Source: an uncultured bacterium (lineage in GTDB: Bacteria; Bacillota; Clostridia; Lachnospirales; Lachnospiraceae). Taken from it: a stretch of DNA of 64,000 nucleotides. Positions 63,786-64,000 of this stretch are shown one piece after another. Every line of letters starts with the position of its first letter. The stretch's first letter is position 1. The position numbers were made by a program, and so were the translations under genes. Where the stretch lies: NCBI GenBank assembly GCA_947381965.1, contig CANCXX010000008.1:1-64000 (forward strand). Reading direction: 5' to 3'. A model generated the notes under the pieces. It ran no database searches, was not told where the DNA came from, and saw only the letters and a program-made list of their open reading frames with translations.

Positions 63786-63891
63786 ACTCCGCCCTCCATC
63801 ATTATTTTATTTTTTACATTCCCTGCTCTGCTGCGGAAAATTCATTCTCCGCCTCATGCACCAGAGATTTCTTACCGTCTCACATTCATTG

Positions 63892-63923
63892 AAAAAGGCG
63901 GCCGCTATATTCTAACAGCCGCC
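63892..63923 (-). terminator. Attenuating terminator between mglB and mglA
   Basis: Stem GGCGGC / GCCGCC (63897-63902 with 63918-63923), followed on the minus strand by TTTTTC. Placed inside an operon, it probably lets more binding-protein than ATPase message accumulate. Confidence 0.75.
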
Positions 63924-63963
63924 CTTAATTATTTAAGAGTTACAAAATTCATTTTGATGAAAA

Positions 63964-64000
63964 TCATTCTCCAGTATATGCCGCGTAAGGAATATAAATC
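63964..64000 (-). CDS. mglB: C-terminal end of probable mglB sugar-binding protein
   Basis: Only the last 11 codons and the TGA stop (63966-63964) are inside the window. The reading IYIPYAAYTGE resembles the final beta-strand of galactose-binding MglB proteins (xVPY). An mglB gene is expected just upstream of mglA. Another frame reads through to a TAA at 63929, so the frame is a best guess. Confidence 0.45.
   Translation of the reverse strand, partial: IYIPYAAYTGE

Overview
The window looks like the chromosome of a spore-forming, Gram-positive gut Clostridium of the Lachnospiraceae type. Base composition is low to moderate GC. It carries the spoIIA sporulation operon, an Mgl-type sugar ABC operon, a GH3 beta-glucosidase under LacI/AraC-type control, a methyl-accepting chemotaxis protein, and many purine-rich Shine-Dalgarno sites. 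No rRNA, tRNA or CRISPR array was seen. Most genes are on the minus strand.

Layout. 1-3261: 5' part of a large membrane-anchored leucine-rich-repeat surface protein that runs off the left edge. 3393-3538: a miniature transposable element. 3645-5817: an AraC/GyrI-type regulator, then a MarR regulator coupled to a TauE/SafE permease. 5949-23844: a minus-strand surface-glycan locus. It runs from a TagF-like transferase through Stealth, UDP-galactopyranose mutase, four GT2 enzymes, two radical SAM enzymes, two FkbM methyltransferases, a beta-propeller-like protein, a DUF4422 transferase, and an Rpe-like epimerase to an IspD/TarI-like cytidylyltransferase. Nine of its proteins share one PglD-N-like Rossmann module, attached at the N terminus in some and the C terminus in others. 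23900-26403: a serine recombinase and a TnpB homologue whose three RuvC catalytic acids are all replaced, with paired palindromic sites between them and structured DNA downstream. 26672-28715: a MotA/MotB-type stator pair resembling ZorA/ZorB. 28905-37809: LacI regulator, chemoreceptor, ECF S-component, class-I glutamine amidotransferase, circularly permuted GH3 glucosidase and AraC regulator. 37824-41589: BspA-like LRR protein, MoxR ATPase and VWA protein. 41654-44651: dCMP deaminase, MraY/WecA-like transferase, RNase H and an orphan. 44817-46778: nucleotidyltransferase-GmhB fusion and a KdsC-like phosphatase, probably for heptose activation. 47181-50847: a DUF3783 protein and a large cell-wall glucosaminidase with Pro/Thr-rich linkers. 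51042-52643: spoIIAA-spoIIAB-sigF. 52763-60365: TPR protein, a 50-residue small protein, folC, a FapA/DUF342 protein, valS and a small membrane protein. 60457-64000: an InlB-repeat protein and mglC, mglA and the tail of a probable mglB.

Most notable. (1) The nuclease-dead TnpB (24243-25547) has an intact zinc finger but lacks every RuvC catalytic acid. It sits just upstream of the glycan operon, as expected of an exapted RNA-guided DNA-binding protein (TldR-like). (2) The glycan locus uses one Rossmann module across glycosyltransferases, methyltransferases and radical SAM enzymes. (3) There are three families of small inverted-repeat elements. One is present twice (15009-15223 and 46810-47011) with 10-bp flanking duplications, and another (3393-3538) has a perfect 8-bp duplication.

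Limits: everything was read by eye from the sequence. No homology search, folding or alignment program was run, so family names rest on motifs and domain order, and start codons were chosen from visible ribosome-binding sites.
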